A DNA stretch of 64,000 nt from RUG626 sp051866775 (GTDB lineage Bacteria; Bacillota; Clostridia; Oscillospirales; Oscillospiraceae), in NCBI GenBank assembly GCA_051866775.1, contig JBJDXR010000022.1, forward strand, positions 69,871 to 133,870, given 5' to 3'. A model generated the notes under the pieces. It saw only the letters and a list, made by a program, of their open reading frames with translations, ran no database searches and was not told the origin of the DNA. Below, piece by piece: positions 1 to 8,741 of the stretch (its first letter is position 1; each line of letters opens with the position of its first letter). The position numbers and the translations under genes are program-made.

Positions 1-114
1 GATATGGTTGCGCTGCGCCATGTGGACGATATTATAACTGCAGGCACCGCAGGGGGATGGCACTACTATGTCCACGTAAGAAAGCCGAATCTTGGGGAGG
101 AAGAACAGATATGA
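1..114 (+). CDS. C-terminal end of an unidentified protein (partial)
   Basis: An open frame runs from the window edge for 37 codons and ends with TGA at 112-114. Its last residues read HVRKPNLGEEEQI. The stop overlaps the dcd start in an ATGA arrangement, so the two genes are probably translationally coupled in one operon. I do not recognise the family from this fragment. The absence of any gap before dcd is the main support that this is a real gene end. Confidence 0.55.
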   Translation, partial: DMVALRHVDDIITAGTAGGWHYYVHVRKPNLGEEEQI

Positions 115-650
115 TCCTGTCAGACGGCACTATCGAGAGGATGCTCGCAGACGGAACGCTTAAAATAGAGCCGCTTCTTAAAGAGCAGATCCAGCCTGCC
201 AGCGTGGATATCCGCCTTGGCGACACCTTCAGCGTGGTGGAGGATTCCACCAGCGGTATAATAAGGCTTGACAGTGAGATCCGCTACAAAACGATGAGGA
301 CGGACACATATCTGCTTTTGCCGGGACAATTTGTACTCGCTACGACAATGGAGTATATAGCCCTGCCGGATAACATTACGGCGTTTGTGGAGGGGAGAAG
401 CTCTCTGGGGAGAATGGGGCTTTTTATCCAGAACGCCGGTTGGGTCGATCCGGGCTTTCATGGGGAGATAACATTGGAGCTTTATAACGCCAACCGCTGC
501 GCCATCGAACTGCGCGCAGGCAGGAGAGTCGGGCAGCTTGTGCTGGCTATGATGGAGAATAAAGCCCGGCACCCGTATATGGGAAAATATCAGGGGCAGC
601 GCGGCGCGACAGGTTCGAGGGTATATCTGGATGAGGACTCAGATAAATAA
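111..650 (+). CDS. dcd: dCTP deaminase
   Basis: This 179-residue protein deaminates dCTP to dUTP (or to dUMP if bifunctional) and feeds thymidylate synthesis in the cytoplasm. The family hallmark is clear: EGRSSLGRMG near residues 105-114, followed by the conserved GWVDPGFHGEITLE stretch and a C-terminal GATGSR-type substrate loop. An upstream in-frame start at 57 exists, but the ATG at 111 is preferred because GGGGAGG (94-100) sits about 10 nt ahead and the upstream gene stops there. A strong hairpin follows the stop. Whether it is a plain deaminase or a bifunctional deaminase/diphosphatase cannot be decided by eye. Confidence 0.93.
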   Translation: MILSDGTIERMLADGTLKIEPLLKEQIQPASVDIRLGDTFSVVEDSTSGIIRLDSEIRYKTMRTDTYLLLPGQFVLATTMEYIALPDNITAFVEGRSSLGRMGLFIQNAGWVDPGFHGEITLELYNANRCAIELRAGRRVGQLVLAMMENKARHPYMGKYQGQRGATGSRVYLDEDSDK

Positions 651-688
651 TAAGCAGCTCAAAAAATGTAAGCAAAAAGCGTGAATAA

Positions 689-724
689 AACCCCCTCCGG
701 GATCCCGGAGGGGGTTAATTCTTT
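689..724. terminator. bidirectional terminator between dcd and the his operon
   Basis: A perfect GC-rich inverted repeat (arms CCCCCTCCGGG / CCCGGAGGGGG, 691-714) lies between converging genes. The minus-strand reading is followed by TTTTATT and the plus-strand reading by TTAATTCTTTCC, so it can end transcription of both dcd and hisIE. Confidence 0.85.
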
Positions 725-736
725 CCTTTACTTTAT

Positions 737-1390
737 TTAAACCATTTTTTCCTGTTTTACCTTGTGATCTATTACATGGCGCTTTGCAAGCTCAGCCTTT
801 ATATCCTCAAGAGAGATGCCCATCTGGGTCATAAGCACCATAACGTGGTAGGCAAGATCCGCTATCTCATAGACTGTCTCAGTTTTGTCCTCCGCCTTTC
901 CGGCGATTATGACCTCGGTCGATTCCTCTCCCACCTTCTTGAGGATCTTATCAAGTCCCTTTTCAAAGAGATAAGTGGTATATGACCCCTCCTTGGGATT
1001 TACCTTGCGGCCGCGGATAAGCTCCATAAGTCCCTCGTAGGAAAACGGCTCGGGCTCCTCGCTGCGGTAGAGCGGGGCGGTGAAACAGGAATCGGTCCCA
1101 AGATGGCAGGCCGGGCCATCCTTGCGTACAAGAACGGTGAGCGCATCCTTATCGCAGTCTGCGGTGATGGAGATAATGTGCTGGTAATTGCCGCTGGTCT
1201 CACCCTTGAGCCAAAGCTCCTGCCTTGAGCGGCTCCAGAAGCAGGTAAGGCCCTTCTCCATAGATATCATAAGGCTCTCACGGTTCATATAAGCCAGCGT
1301 CAGGACGTCTTTTGTCTCAGCATCAACAACTATCGCCGGTATGAGACCCTTTTCATCAAATTTAAGCTCATCTATGTTTATCATACTCAT
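737..1390 (-). CDS. hisIE: bifunctional phosphoribosyl-AMP cyclohydrolase / phosphoribosyl-ATP pyrophosphatase
   Basis: This fusion carries out steps 2 and 3 of histidine synthesis: pyrophosphohydrolysis of PR-ATP, then ring opening of PR-AMP. The N-terminal cyclohydrolase domain (about 1-115) shows the WSRSRQELWLKGETSGN signature and metal-binding Cys and His residues (DCDKDALTV, ACHLGTDSC). The C-terminal pyrophosphatase domain (about 125-205) shows KVGEESTEVIIA. It is the last gene of the operon, and its ATG overlaps the hisF stop by 4 nt. A second in-frame ATG lies two codons downstream. Confidence 0.95.
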   Translation of the reverse strand: MSMINIDELKFDEKGLIPAIVVDAETKDVLTLAYMNRESLMISMEKGLTCFWSRSRQELWLKGETSGNYQHIISITADCDKDALTVLVRKDGPACHLGTDSCFTAPLYRSEEPEPFSYEGLMELIRGRKVNPKEGSYTTYLFEKGLDKILKKVGEESTEVIIAGKAEDKTETVYEIADLAYHVMVLMTQMGISLEDIKAELAKRHVIDHKVKQEKMV

Positions 1391-2145
1391 AACCTCACAT
1401 TTATGCCGTTTTTCCGAAGCTCCCGCTTTAAATCACCTATTGAGACCTCGCCAAAATGGAAGATCGACGCGGCAAGCCCGGCATCCACACGGGGAAGCGT
1501 TTTAAAAAGTGTTATAAAATCCTCTATTGAGCCGGCGCCTCCGGAGGCTATCACCGGAACACTGACGGCATTACACACGGCGTCCAGCATCTCAAGGTCA
1601 AAGCCGCCCTTCACACCGTCAGTATCGATGGAATTCAGGACCACCTCGCCAGCGCCGTCGCCAACGCATCGGCGTATCCACTCAATGGCGTCCATACCGG
1701 TGTTCTCCCGGCCGCCTTTGGAGAAAACGGTGAATTTTCCGTCAACGCGTTTAACGTCAGCTGATATTACCACGCATTGATCGCCGTATTTTTTTGCCGC
1801 TCTGCCGATGATGGAGGGATCACGTATAGCACCGGAGTTGACACTGACTTTATCGGCGCCGCACTTTAAGACCCTGTCAAAGTCGTCGACAGTGTTTATA
1901 CCGCCGCCGACCGTCAGAGGGATGAAAATGGTGGAGGCGACCTGAGTCAGTATATCGGTAAAAAGCGCGCGTCCCTCGGCGGAGGCCGTTATATCGTAGA
2001 AGACAAGTTCATCGGCGCCGTTATCGGAGTAGTATTTCCCCAGCTCCACGGGAGAGGAGACGTCGTTAAGCCCTTCAAAATTCACGCCCTTGACCACACG
2101 GCCGTTTCGCACGTCAAGGCATGGGATTATCCTTTTTGTTATCAT
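1387..2145 (-). CDS. hisF: imidazole glycerol phosphate synthase, cyclase subunit
   Basis: HisF is the (beta/alpha)8 barrel that uses ammonia from HisH to form IGP and AICAR. The start MITKRIIPCLDVRNGRVVKG is diagnostic and includes the catalytic Asp of CLDV; the second catalytic Asp lies in LNSIDTDG. The two phosphate sites are visible as GGGI and ASGGAGS. At 252 residues the length is normal. The start overlaps the hisA stop by 4 nt and the end overlaps hisIE by 4 nt, indicating coupled translation. Confidence 0.97.
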   Translation of the reverse strand: MITKRIIPCLDVRNGRVVKGVNFEGLNDVSSPVELGKYYSDNGADELVFYDITASAEGRALFTDILTQVASTIFIPLTVGGGINTVDDFDRVLKCGADKVSVNSGAIRDPSIIGRAAKKYGDQCVVISADVKRVDGKFTVFSKGGRENTGMDAIEWIRRCVGDGAGEVVLNSIDTDGVKGGFDLEMLDAVCNAVSVPVIASGGAGSIEDFITLFKTLPRVDAGLAASIFHFGEVSIGDLKRELRKNGINVRL

Positions 2146-2855
2146 CTGGCCACCTCGATAGCTTCCTTAAGGTCGATGCCTCCTGTATATATGGCGCGGC
2201 CCAGTATGGCTCCGTATAAGCTGAGCTCCCTAAGCGCGCGGACGTCCTCAAGGGTGGACACACCTCCGGAGGCGACAATATCAAGCGGGAAAGTACGGGA
2301 AAGCTCCCTGTAAAGCTCGCGGTTTGTGCCCCGCATAGCGCCGTCCTTTGATATATCCGTACAGATGACGGTTTTTACACCGAGGCTTACGAGCTTGCTT
2401 ATAAAGTCAAAGCACTCGGTCGTACTGGTCTCAAGCCAGCCCTTTACTGCCACGAAGCCGTCCCGTACGTCCACGCCCACAGCAATTTTCTCGCCGTATT
2501 TAGATACCATCTCACCGAGAAAATCAGGGCTTTCCAGTGCGGCTGTGCCGAGGATCACACGCATTGCCCCAATATCAAGGTAGCGCTTTATGACGTCCTC
2601 TGTGCGTATACCGCCGCCGATCTCAGCCTTAAGGCCGCTCTTTTTTATGATGGCCGCGGCGGTATCAAAGTTTACCGCCCTGCCGTCCTTGGCCCCTTCC
2701 AGATCGACCAGATGTATGTACTCGGCCCCGGAGGAGACAAACTCCATGGCCTTTTGAGGAGGGTCAGCGCTGTATATGGTCATATTGTCATAATCGCCCT
2801 TGAGCAGTCTCACGGCCTTACCGTCAAACAAATCAATAGCTGGGAAGATATTCAT
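2142..2855 (-). CDS. hisA: ProFAR isomerase
   Basis: HisA performs the Amadori rearrangement of ProFAR to PRFAR. The protein starts MNIFPAIDLFDGKAVRLLKGD, with the catalytic Asp in AIDL and the second acid in CTDISKDGAM. Phosphate-binding GGGIR and ASGGVS motifs are in place, and the 237-residue length fits the family. It has a GAGG ribosome site and lies between hisH (13-nt gap) and hisF (4-nt overlap). Confidence 0.97.
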   Translation of the reverse strand: MNIFPAIDLFDGKAVRLLKGDYDNMTIYSADPPQKAMEFVSSGAEYIHLVDLEGAKDGRAVNFDTAAAIIKKSGLKAEIGGGIRTEDVIKRYLDIGAMRVILGTAALESPDFLGEMVSKYGEKIAVGVDVRDGFVAVKGWLETSTTECFDFISKLVSLGVKTVICTDISKDGAMRGTNRELYRELSRTFPLDIVASGGVSTLEDVRALRELSLYGAILGRAIYTGGIDLKEAIEVAR

Positions 2856-2867
2856 ATCATTTCCTCG

Positions 2868-3476
2868 TTACAGCTCACAGAAGGCCCGAAGTATATTAAG
2901 GCCCACCTTACCGCTCTTTTCCGGATGGAACTGGCAGCCAAAAACGCTGCCGTTCTGTACTGCCGCGGTGAGGTACGCGCCGTACTCGGTGTCCGCTGTG
3001 ATAAAATCCTCACACTGGGAGGCGTAATAGGAGTGGACGAAATACACGTAGTCGCCCTCTTTTATGTATTTAAAGATGGGTGAGGGGTTTTTAAAGCGCA
3101 GGGCATTCCAGCCAATCTGGGGGATTTTAAGGCCCTTTGGTATGACGCCGGATATCGGCGCCACTGTTCCTGGGACTAATCCTAGGCCCTCATGTTCGCC
3201 GTATTCAAGGCTCTTTTCAAAGAGCATCTGCATACCGAGGCATATGCCCATTAGGGGTTTGCCGGAGTACGCTTCCTCCTTTACAAGCTCAGCAAGACCG
3301 CTGGCCCTGAGCTTCTGGGCGGCGTCAGAGAAGGCGCCGACGCCGGGAAGTATGAGCCTCCGGGCGTTTTTAATTGTTTCGGCGTCGCTTGTAATGACGG
3401 CATCTTCGCCTATAAAGCTGAGAGAGCTTTTAAGTGAAAAAAGATTGCCGACGCCGTAGTCTATTATTGCTGTCAT
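2868..3476 (-). CDS. hisH: imidazole glycerol phosphate synthase, glutamine amidotransferase subunit
   Basis: HisH is the class I glutaminase that channels ammonia to HisF. The start MTAIIDYGVGNLFSL, the nucleophile elbow GICLGMQ (Cys near residue 79) and the C-terminal FHPEKSG with catalytic His and Glu are all present. The length of 202 residues is typical. The ATG overlaps the hisB stop by 4 nt. Unusually, hisA lies between hisH and hisF; that order is common in Firmicutes. Confidence 0.96.
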   Translation of the reverse strand: MTAIIDYGVGNLFSLKSSLSFIGEDAVITSDAETIKNARRLILPGVGAFSDAAQKLRASGLAELVKEEAYSGKPLMGICLGMQMLFEKSLEYGEHEGLGLVPGTVAPISGVIPKGLKIPQIGWNALRFKNPSPIFKYIKEGDYVYFVHSYYASQCEDFITADTEYGAYLTAAVQNGSVFGCQFHPEKSGKVGLNILRAFCEL

Positions 3477-4066
3477 AAGGATCCCTTTGAGGAGGGGATG
3501 GCCCCTCCAAGCGCTTCATCAATGCGTACGGCGTCCCTGAATGCTCTGGCGCTGGCCTTAAAGGCCGCCTCGGCTATGTGGTGGGAATTTTTCCCGTCCA
3601 TCTGCTTTAAGTGCAGGGTAACCTGCGCGCTGCGTGTGAAGGCGACAAAAAACTCCTCAATAAGCTCCGAGTCAAATGTACCTATTTTTTCGGTAGGGAA
3701 GTTCAGATTGTAGTTTAAATATCCTCTTCCGGATAGGTCGACTGCCGCCAGAACAAGTGCCTCATCCATTGGAACGACGGTGCTGTTGTAGCGGGTTATG
3801 CCGGCCTTGTCGCTTAACGCAAGGCTGAAGGCAGAGCCGAGGCATATGCCGATATCCTCAACAGTGTGATGGTCGTCTACATTAGTATCGCCATTACAGT
3901 GTACTGTGAGATCGAATCTGCTGTGAACTGCAAAGAGCGTCAGCATATGGTCAAGAAAGCCACAGCCTGTGTCTATATCATATTCGCCGTGTCCGTCAAG
4001 GTTCAGCCTGAGGGATATCTGGGTTTCGGCGGTGTTGCGGTTTATTTCACTTTTACGTTCAGTCAT
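3473..4066 (-). CDS. hisB: imidazoleglycerol-phosphate dehydratase
   Basis: This 197-residue monofunctional dehydratase converts IGP to imidazole acetol phosphate. The metal-binding motifs GFLDHM, DDHHTVED and SHHIAEAAFKA are all intact. The N-terminal HAD histidinol-phosphatase domain of the enterobacterial fusion is absent, so the phosphatase step needs another gene. GGAGG lies 9 nt before the ATG. It sits in the middle of the his operon. Confidence 0.97.
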   Translation of the reverse strand: MTERKSEINRNTAETQISLRLNLDGHGEYDIDTGCGFLDHMLTLFAVHSRFDLTVHCNGDTNVDDHHTVEDIGICLGSAFSLALSDKAGITRYNSTVVPMDEALVLAAVDLSGRGYLNYNLNFPTEKIGTFDSELIEEFFVAFTRSAQVTLHLKQMDGKNSHHIAEAAFKASARAFRDAVRIDEALGGAIPSSKGSL

Positions 4067-4082
4067 TTACAAAAACCTCCAA

Positions 4083-5138
4083 TCAGGTCAGGATGGACGC
4101 AATGGCCTCCACAAGGGCGTCCATCTGCTCACGGGTGCCAACGGTGATGCGGTTATAGTCCGATATGTCGGCCCTGTCAAAATGCCGCACCAGAATGCCG
4201 CGCTCCCGAAGCTTTTTATAAAGCTCGCCGCCTGATATTTTGCTGCTTTTTGCAAACAGGAAATTTGCCTTGGATTCGGTAAGAGTAAAGCCCAGCTTAA
4301 GCAGCTTCTCTGCGGCGTACTCACGATTACGAGCTATTATAGCACAGTTTGTCAAGTAGTGGCAATTTTCCTCTAAAGCTGCGACTCCGGCGGCGGCTGT
4401 CATGCGATTTACGTTATAGGGATTTGTGGAGTATTTTATTATGTTGAGGTCATCTATAAGCTCCGGATCGGCAATTCCAAAGCCGAGCCTTGCGCCTGCC
4501 AGTGAATGGGACTTCGAAAATGTTCTTGTTACCAAAAGGTTCTTATATTTTTTTGTAAGCCCGATCACGCTCTCTGCGCCGAACTCAACGTACGCCTCAT
4601 CTATTATAACCAAATTGTCTGGATTTGAGACGACTATTTTTTCAATCTCAGAAGGTGAGAGCACAAGCCCGGTAGGGGCGTTGGGGTTTGCTATTACGAT
4701 GTTTTTGTTTAATCCAATATAATCGCCGCAGTCTATGGACAGATCATCTTTAAGCGGTATCTCAATGGCCGGAATACCGTGAAGCCCCGCCAGCACCGGA
4801 TAGAAGCCGTAGCTTATGGCTGGGTAGGCGATAGGGGTATCTTTGTCACAGAAGGCCATAAACGCGAAGTTCAATATCTCATCCGAGCCGTTTACAGGCA
4901 GGATGCACCGGTAATCCACATCAAAGACCTGAGCCGCCGCTTTCCGAAGCTCCATACACTCAGGGTCGGAATAAAGGTTGGAAAGCCCCGCCTGTTCAGC
5001 AGCGGCTTTTACGACGCTTTCAAGCGGCGGAAAAGGGGACTCGTTGGTGTTCAGCTTAATGTATTTCATGTCCTTGGGCTGTTCGCCGGGGACATATGAT
5101 TCAAAACCGGAATATCTTCCGCTTAAAAACTTGCTCAT
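4083..5138 (-). CDS. hisC: histidinol-phosphate aminotransferase
   Basis: This PLP-dependent fold-type I aminotransferase makes histidinol phosphate from imidazole acetol phosphate and glutamate. The motifs seen are LNTNESPFPP near the N terminus, NPNAPTG, IIDEAYVEF and the PLP lysine context TRTFSKSHSLAGARLG. At 351 residues it is full length. Its ATG overlaps the hisD TGA by 4 nt (ATGA). Confidence 0.96.
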   Translation of the reverse strand: MSKFLSGRYSGFESYVPGEQPKDMKYIKLNTNESPFPPLESVVKAAAEQAGLSNLYSDPECMELRKAAAQVFDVDYRCILPVNGSDEILNFAFMAFCDKDTPIAYPAISYGFYPVLAGLHGIPAIEIPLKDDLSIDCGDYIGLNKNIVIANPNAPTGLVLSPSEIEKIVVSNPDNLVIIDEAYVEFGAESVIGLTKKYKNLLVTRTFSKSHSLAGARLGFGIADPELIDDLNIIKYSTNPYNVNRMTAAAGVAALEENCHYLTNCAIIARNREYAAEKLLKLGFTLTESKANFLFAKSSKISGGELYKKLRERGILVRHFDRADISDYNRITVGTREQMDALVEAIASILT

Positions 5139-6418
5139 TTTGCGCCGCCCTTCTCAAGCCGCTTTGTGACGCTTCTTGCATGGGCGCTGAGGCCCTCCTT
5201 TTCCGCAAAGTATGCTATGCTCTCCCCGTCGCGCAGCAAAGCCTCCTCGGTGTAATACATATACTGCGACTTCTTGACAAAATCATCCACAGACAGCGGA
5301 GAGGAAAAACGCGCTGTGCCGCCGGTGGGAAGCGTGTGGTTGCAGCCGGCAAAGTAGTCGCCCACAGCCTCCGGACAGTTTTTACCGACAAATACGGAGC
5401 CGGCATTTTTAATAAGATGCAGATATTTGTAGGGATCCTCGGTGCATATCTCCATGTGCTCCGGGGCGATGCGGTTTGCCGCATCCACGGCCTTCATAAG
5501 GTCGTCGGTGATTATTATCTTCCCGTTGTTGTCTATGGACGCTCTGGCTATATCCGCCCGTGGGAGCAGCGGTATCTGCTTTTCAAGCTCCGCGGAGACT
5601 TTAACGGAAAGAGCCTCGCAGTCGGTGACCAGCACAGCGCTCGCGTTCTTGTCATGCTCCGCCTGAGAGAGAAGATCCGCAGCCACAAGCTCTGGATCGG
5701 CGGAGGAATCCGCCATGACAAGGATCTCGCTGGGACCGGCTATCATGTCTATAGCTACCTTGCCGAACACCTGACGCTTGGCCTCAGCCACAAAGGCGTT
5801 TCCGGGGCCGACTATCTTGTCCACGCGCGGAACAGTCTCGGTTCCGTAAGCCAGTGCTGCCACGGCCTGCGCACCGCCGATCTTAAATACCCGGTGCGCG
5901 CCGCCTATCTTTGCGGCCGCGAGTATCTGGGGTGCTATTTTACCGCCCTTGGCAGGTGAGACGATAATTATCTCGCCGCACCCGGCGATGCGGGCGGGGA
6001 TTGTGTTCATAAGCACGGAGGAGGGGTAGCTTGCCGTGCCGCCCGGCACATAAAGGCCGACCTTTTCAAGGGGGAGCACACGCTGACCAAGAACCACGCC
6101 GTCTGCACGGTTCATTACAAAGCCGGAGCGCTGCTGCCTGCTGTGAAAGGCTTCTATGTTCTTAGCAGCGCTTTTGAGTATGTTTATAAACTCCGGCTCA
6201 AGAGATGAGAAGGCCTCATCAAACTCCTCCTCAGATACCTCAAGACACTCCGGCGCGCCGCCGTCAAATTTTTTGCAGTATTTTTTAAGTGCGCTGTCGC
6301 CGTTTCTCCGCACATCGTCGATAATATCGAAAACTATCCCGGAGACATCCGCAGTGTCCTCTGCGCGGGCAAATATCTCTTCTTCCGGGACCTGTCCGAA
6401 GCTCATTATCTTTATCAT
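5135..6418 (-). CDS. hisD: histidinol dehydrogenase
   Basis: HisD oxidises histidinol twice with NAD to histidine and needs zinc. The characteristic PGGTASYPSSVLMN, AGPSEILV, DLLSQAEHD and the late CNHTLPTGG motifs are visible. The start at 6418 (MIKIMSFGQ) is chosen over an in-frame ATG four codons earlier because GGAG lies at proper spacing. About 427 residues, normal for the family. Confidence 0.95.
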   Translation of the reverse strand: MIKIMSFGQVPEEEIFARAEDTADVSGIVFDIIDDVRRNGDSALKKYCKKFDGGAPECLEVSEEEFDEAFSSLEPEFINILKSAAKNIEAFHSRQQRSGFVMNRADGVVLGQRVLPLEKVGLYVPGGTASYPSSVLMNTIPARIAGCGEIIIVSPAKGGKIAPQILAAAKIGGAHRVFKIGGAQAVAALAYGTETVPRVDKIVGPGNAFVAEAKRQVFGKVAIDMIAGPSEILVMADSSADPELVAADLLSQAEHDKNASAVLVTDCEALSVKVSAELEKQIPLLPRADIARASIDNNGKIIITDDLMKAVDAANRIAPEHMEICTEDPYKYLHLIKNAGSVFVGKNCPEAVGDYFAGCNHTLPTGGTARFSSPLSVDDFVKKSQYMYYTEEALLRDGESIAYFAEKEGLSAHARSVTKRLEKGGAK

Positions 6419-6465
6419 AAAAATCTCCATTCAGCCTATAGCAAACAAATTTTGCCGGAACTTAT

Positions 6466-7089
6466 TCAAATTATGGCGGCCAGCCGCTCCGTCAGCCGGG
6501 TTATGGCCGGGTATTTAAATTTATAACTGACCTTATTCGCTATGAGTCTTGCACTTATCTGTGTTATGGTCTCAAGCTCCGCAAGCCCGTTTTCCCGGAG
6601 CGTGGCGCCGGTCTCAACTATATCCACTATAACGTCGGAGAGACCCAGAAGCGGCGCAAGCTCTATGGAGCCGTTCAGGTGGATAATGTCAATGTCGCGG
6701 CTCTGTCCGGCGTAATATGTGCGGGCAATGTTTGAAAACTTAGTCGCGACTCTGAGTGTTCCGCCGTCACTGCGGAAATCAGGTTTTCCGCATACGCACA
6801 TACGGCATTTTCCTACACCAAAGTCCAGAAGCTCATATACCTCCGGACTGTATTCTAATAATATGTCCTTGCCGGCCACGCCTATATCGGCGGCTCCGCG
6901 TTCCACATAGATCGCCACGTCTGAGGGCTTCACGTAGAAGAAACGCACGCCGTTCTCCTTATTTTCAAAGATAAGCTTCCGCCCGCCGTCTCGTATCTCC
7001 GGGCAGCCGTAGCCGGCTTTTTCAAACATCTCGTATACGCTGTCGCCGAGCCTGCCCTTGGGGAGTGCCACGTCTATTGTCTCTTTCAT
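6466..7089 (-). CDS. hisG: ATP phosphoribosyltransferase, short catalytic subunit
   Basis: HisG condenses ATP and PRPP as the first committed step. This is the short form (about 207 residues) without the C-terminal ACT-like regulatory domain, so it needs HisZ as partner. The motifs VALPKGRLGDSV at the start and IVDIVETGATLRENGL, which forms the PRPP loop, are clear. The start at 7089 follows GGAGGG; the longer in-frame start at 7119 would run into hisZ. Only 1 nt separates it from hisZ. Confidence 0.95.
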   Translation of the reverse strand: MKETIDVALPKGRLGDSVYEMFEKAGYGCPEIRDGGRKLIFENKENGVRFFYVKPSDVAIYVERGAADIGVAGKDILLEYSPEVYELLDFGVGKCRMCVCGKPDFRSDGGTLRVATKFSNIARTYYAGQSRDIDIIHLNGSIELAPLLGLSDVIVDIVETGATLRENGLAELETITQISARLIANKVSYKFKYPAITRLTERLAAII

Positions 7090-7090
7090 A

Positions 7091-8194
7091 TTAAATTCCC
7101 TCCTTGCCGATACGCTCAAGACGCCTGTATTTCAGTCCATCAGGTATATGCCTGTCGACTCTCACGCTCTCACCGCCGGAGATGAGCTTTGAAGCGGCAG
7201 AGAATATATCCTGCGCAGCGGCATCGCCGTCAGCGAGCAACAGAACGTCCACGTCATAGTCCTGAGCTGCTGCACCCCACCGCTTGAGCAGGTTAAGATA
7301 CAGCGCAAAGCCCATGGCGCCGGTGTCCTTCCCAAGCTTTTTCATAAGCCCGTCGTAACGGCCTCCTGAGAGTATGGCTGAGGGGATGCCGTTTATAAAG
7401 CCCTTAAAGACAAGGCCGTTATAGTAGCTGGGATCGCACTGGAGCGACAAGTCGAGGTATATTTTATCGGCTATACCGCAGCCGGAAAGGACTGAAGAAA
7501 TCTCCGAAAGCTCGCGGACAGCCGCACTGGCTGCCGGGCCGAGCTGAAGAGCAGAGAGCGCTTTAACAGCGCCGCCTATCCCTTCACGCAGGTGGATCAA
7601 CTTTTTAAAGGTTGCGGCGTCAGTACTGCTGATGCCGTTTTCCTGACAGACAGCGTCGGCCTCATGGGAGTTTTTCTCCTCCGCGAGCCGCAGAAGCTGC
7701 TCCCGGCAGGCAGCAGGGGCGCCTACATCCTCAAGGAAGCCGGAGAGAAGCCCCATATGGGAGACGTCCAGGATATAGTCGCCGCTTATAGCAGCTAAAC
7801 TCTTTTCGGCCAGAGCTACGATCTCGCACAGGTCGTAAAGATCCAGCGGGCCGATGCACTCGAGCCCCGTCTGCTGGATCTCCCTAAAACCTGAGGCGCT
7901 GTCTGAGGCCCGGTAGACGCTCTCGTTATAATATACCTTGGCAACGGAGGGGGAGAGCTTGGTGTTTTTTATTATCGAGAGAGTTATATCTGGCTTTAGG
8001 GCCATAAGGCGGCCGTCGGTGTCCGTGAAGGTTAGGATGCTGCTTCCGGTGATGAAGCTGCGGTTCTGGGCATAGAGGTCGTATTCCTCAAACTTGCTCA
8101 CCCGATATTGGGTGTAGCCGTATTGTTCATAAAGCGCACGCAGGTCGAACATGGCTTTTTCGTACGTGCCGCTGAGATTGACTTTATATTCCAT
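7091..8194 (-). CDS. hisZ: ATP phosphoribosyltransferase regulatory subunit
   Basis: HisZ is a catalytically inactive paralogue of class II histidyl-tRNA synthetase that forms a hetero-octamer with short HisG and confers histidine feedback. Visible aaRS-like features are the N-terminal ALYEQYGY segment, RVSKFEEYDL, LKPDITLSI and GGRYDGLMKKLGKDTGAMGFAL. It is the first gene of the operon. ATG at 8194 or ATG at 8206 could be used; neither ribosome site is strong. The phosphoribosyl transfer itself is made by HisG. Confidence 0.9.
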   Translation of the reverse strand: MEYKVNLSGTYEKAMFDLRALYEQYGYTQYRVSKFEEYDLYAQNRSFITGSSILTFTDTDGRLMALKPDITLSIIKNTKLSPSVAKVYYNESVYRASDSASGFREIQQTGLECIGPLDLYDLCEIVALAEKSLAAISGDYILDVSHMGLLSGFLEDVGAPAACREQLLRLAEEKNSHEADAVCQENGISSTDAATFKKLIHLREGIGGAVKALSALQLGPAASAAVRELSEISSVLSGCGIADKIYLDLSLQCDPSYYNGLVFKGFINGIPSAILSGGRYDGLMKKLGKDTGAMGFALYLNLLKRWGAAAQDYDVDVLLLADGDAAAQDIFSAASKLISGGESVRVDRHIPDGLKYRRLERIGKEGI

Positions 8195-8236
8195 AGATAT
8201 TCCCATCCTATTTATGGCGCTGACTTAACTGGTATT

Positions 8237-8266
8237 ATTATACTACCACATTATCATGTTAGTCAA
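8237..8266 (-). promoter_or_regulatory. sigma-A type promoter of the his operon
   Basis: On the minus strand TTGACT (8261-8266) and a perfect TATAAT (8237-8242) are 18 nt apart. The short leader of about 35 nt leaves no room for a T-box. Partial inverted repeats (TGACTTAAC near 8221 and GTTAGTCA near 8258) flank the promoter core and could be an operator for a histidine repressor; this part is inference. Confidence 0.75.
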
Positions 8267-8280
8267 GTAAAGAACGGGCC

Positions 8281-8325
8281 CTACAAATTACAAACTTTCC
8301 AGGTAAAACGGGCTGTCATTTGTAG
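8281..8325. repeat. inverted repeat CTACAAAT / ATTTGTAG in the his-tRNA intergenic region
   Basis: Perfect 8-nt arms at 8281-8288 and 8318-8325 are separated by 29 nt. It lies upstream of the his promoter and of the divergent tRNA promoter. I see no poly-U tract and no known riboswitch signature, so its role is open. Confidence 0.35.
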
Positions 8326-8389
8326 TATATAACAAAGTGCCGGTATTTTTCCATATAAATATTAACTTTTAAAAAGTAAGAAAGTATGA

Positions 8390-8418
8390 TTGACAAATAC
8401 CAAATAATATGATATTAT
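8390..8418 (+). promoter_or_regulatory. promoter of the tRNA-Ser genes
   Basis: A perfect TTGACA (8390-8395) is followed after exactly 17 nt by TATTAT (8413-8418). It ends about 25 nt before the first tRNA-Ser. It points away from the his promoter, so the two units are divergent. Confidence 0.8.
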
Positions 8419-8443
8419 ACTTAAGCATCTTTTGATGGACGAT

Positions 8444-8532
8444 GGAGAGATACCGAAGTGGTCATAACGGAGCGGTCTTGAAAACCGTCGGCGGGCAACC
8501 GTCCGTGGGTTCGAATCCCACTCTCTCCGCCA
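8444..8532 (+). tRNA. tRNA-Ser (anticodon TGA)
   Basis: The cloverleaf is complete: 7-bp acceptor GGAGAGA / TCTCTCC, anticodon loop CTTGAAA giving anticodon TGA, a long variable arm typical of tRNA-Ser, T-loop GTTCGAATC, discriminator G and an encoded CCA at 8530-8532. It reads UCN serine codons. Confidence 0.95.
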
Positions 8533-8598
8533 CAAGCACCGAAGCTTTCGATGCTGGTGGGGGAGAGAGTGACAAGTTAATATTTTTTATATCGGTAT

Positions 8599-8690
8599 GC
8601 GGAAGTACCCAAGAGGCCGAAGGGGCTCCCCTGCTAAGGGAGTAGGCGTCTAAACAGCGCGCGAGGGTTCAAATCCCTCCTTCCGCGCCA
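8599..8690 (+). tRNA. tRNA-Ser (anticodon GCT)
   Basis: The acceptor GCGGAAG pairs with CTTCCGC (8680-8686). The anticodon loop CTGCTAA gives GCT, which reads AGC/AGU serine codons; a long variable arm is present and CCA is encoded at 8688-8690. It lies 66 nt after the first tRNA-Ser and is probably co-transcribed. Its last 23 nt (8668-8690) recur exactly at 13297-13319, marking it as an integration site. Confidence 0.95.
8668..8690 (+). repeat. attachment-site repeat, left copy (tRNA-Ser 3' end)
   Basis: The terminal 23 nt of the tRNA-Ser(GCT) gene, T-arm half through CCA, are repeated exactly at 13297-13319 in the same orientation. Integrases that target tRNA 3' ends leave this arrangement. 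The left copy keeps the tRNA intact. Confidence 0.8.
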
Positions 8691-8741
8691 TGTGGTCGCA
8701 AGGTTTGCTTTGCGGCTACATTTTTTTTGTGTTCAGCAAAA

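Noticed and set aside
5096..5959. Long plus-strand frame over hisC/hisD
   Set aside because: It is antisense to highly conserved his genes and has no recognisable domain.
8207..8266. His T-box riboswitch before hisZ
   Set aside because: The leader from the predicted start site is about 35 nt and lacks the T-box sequence and an antiterminator.
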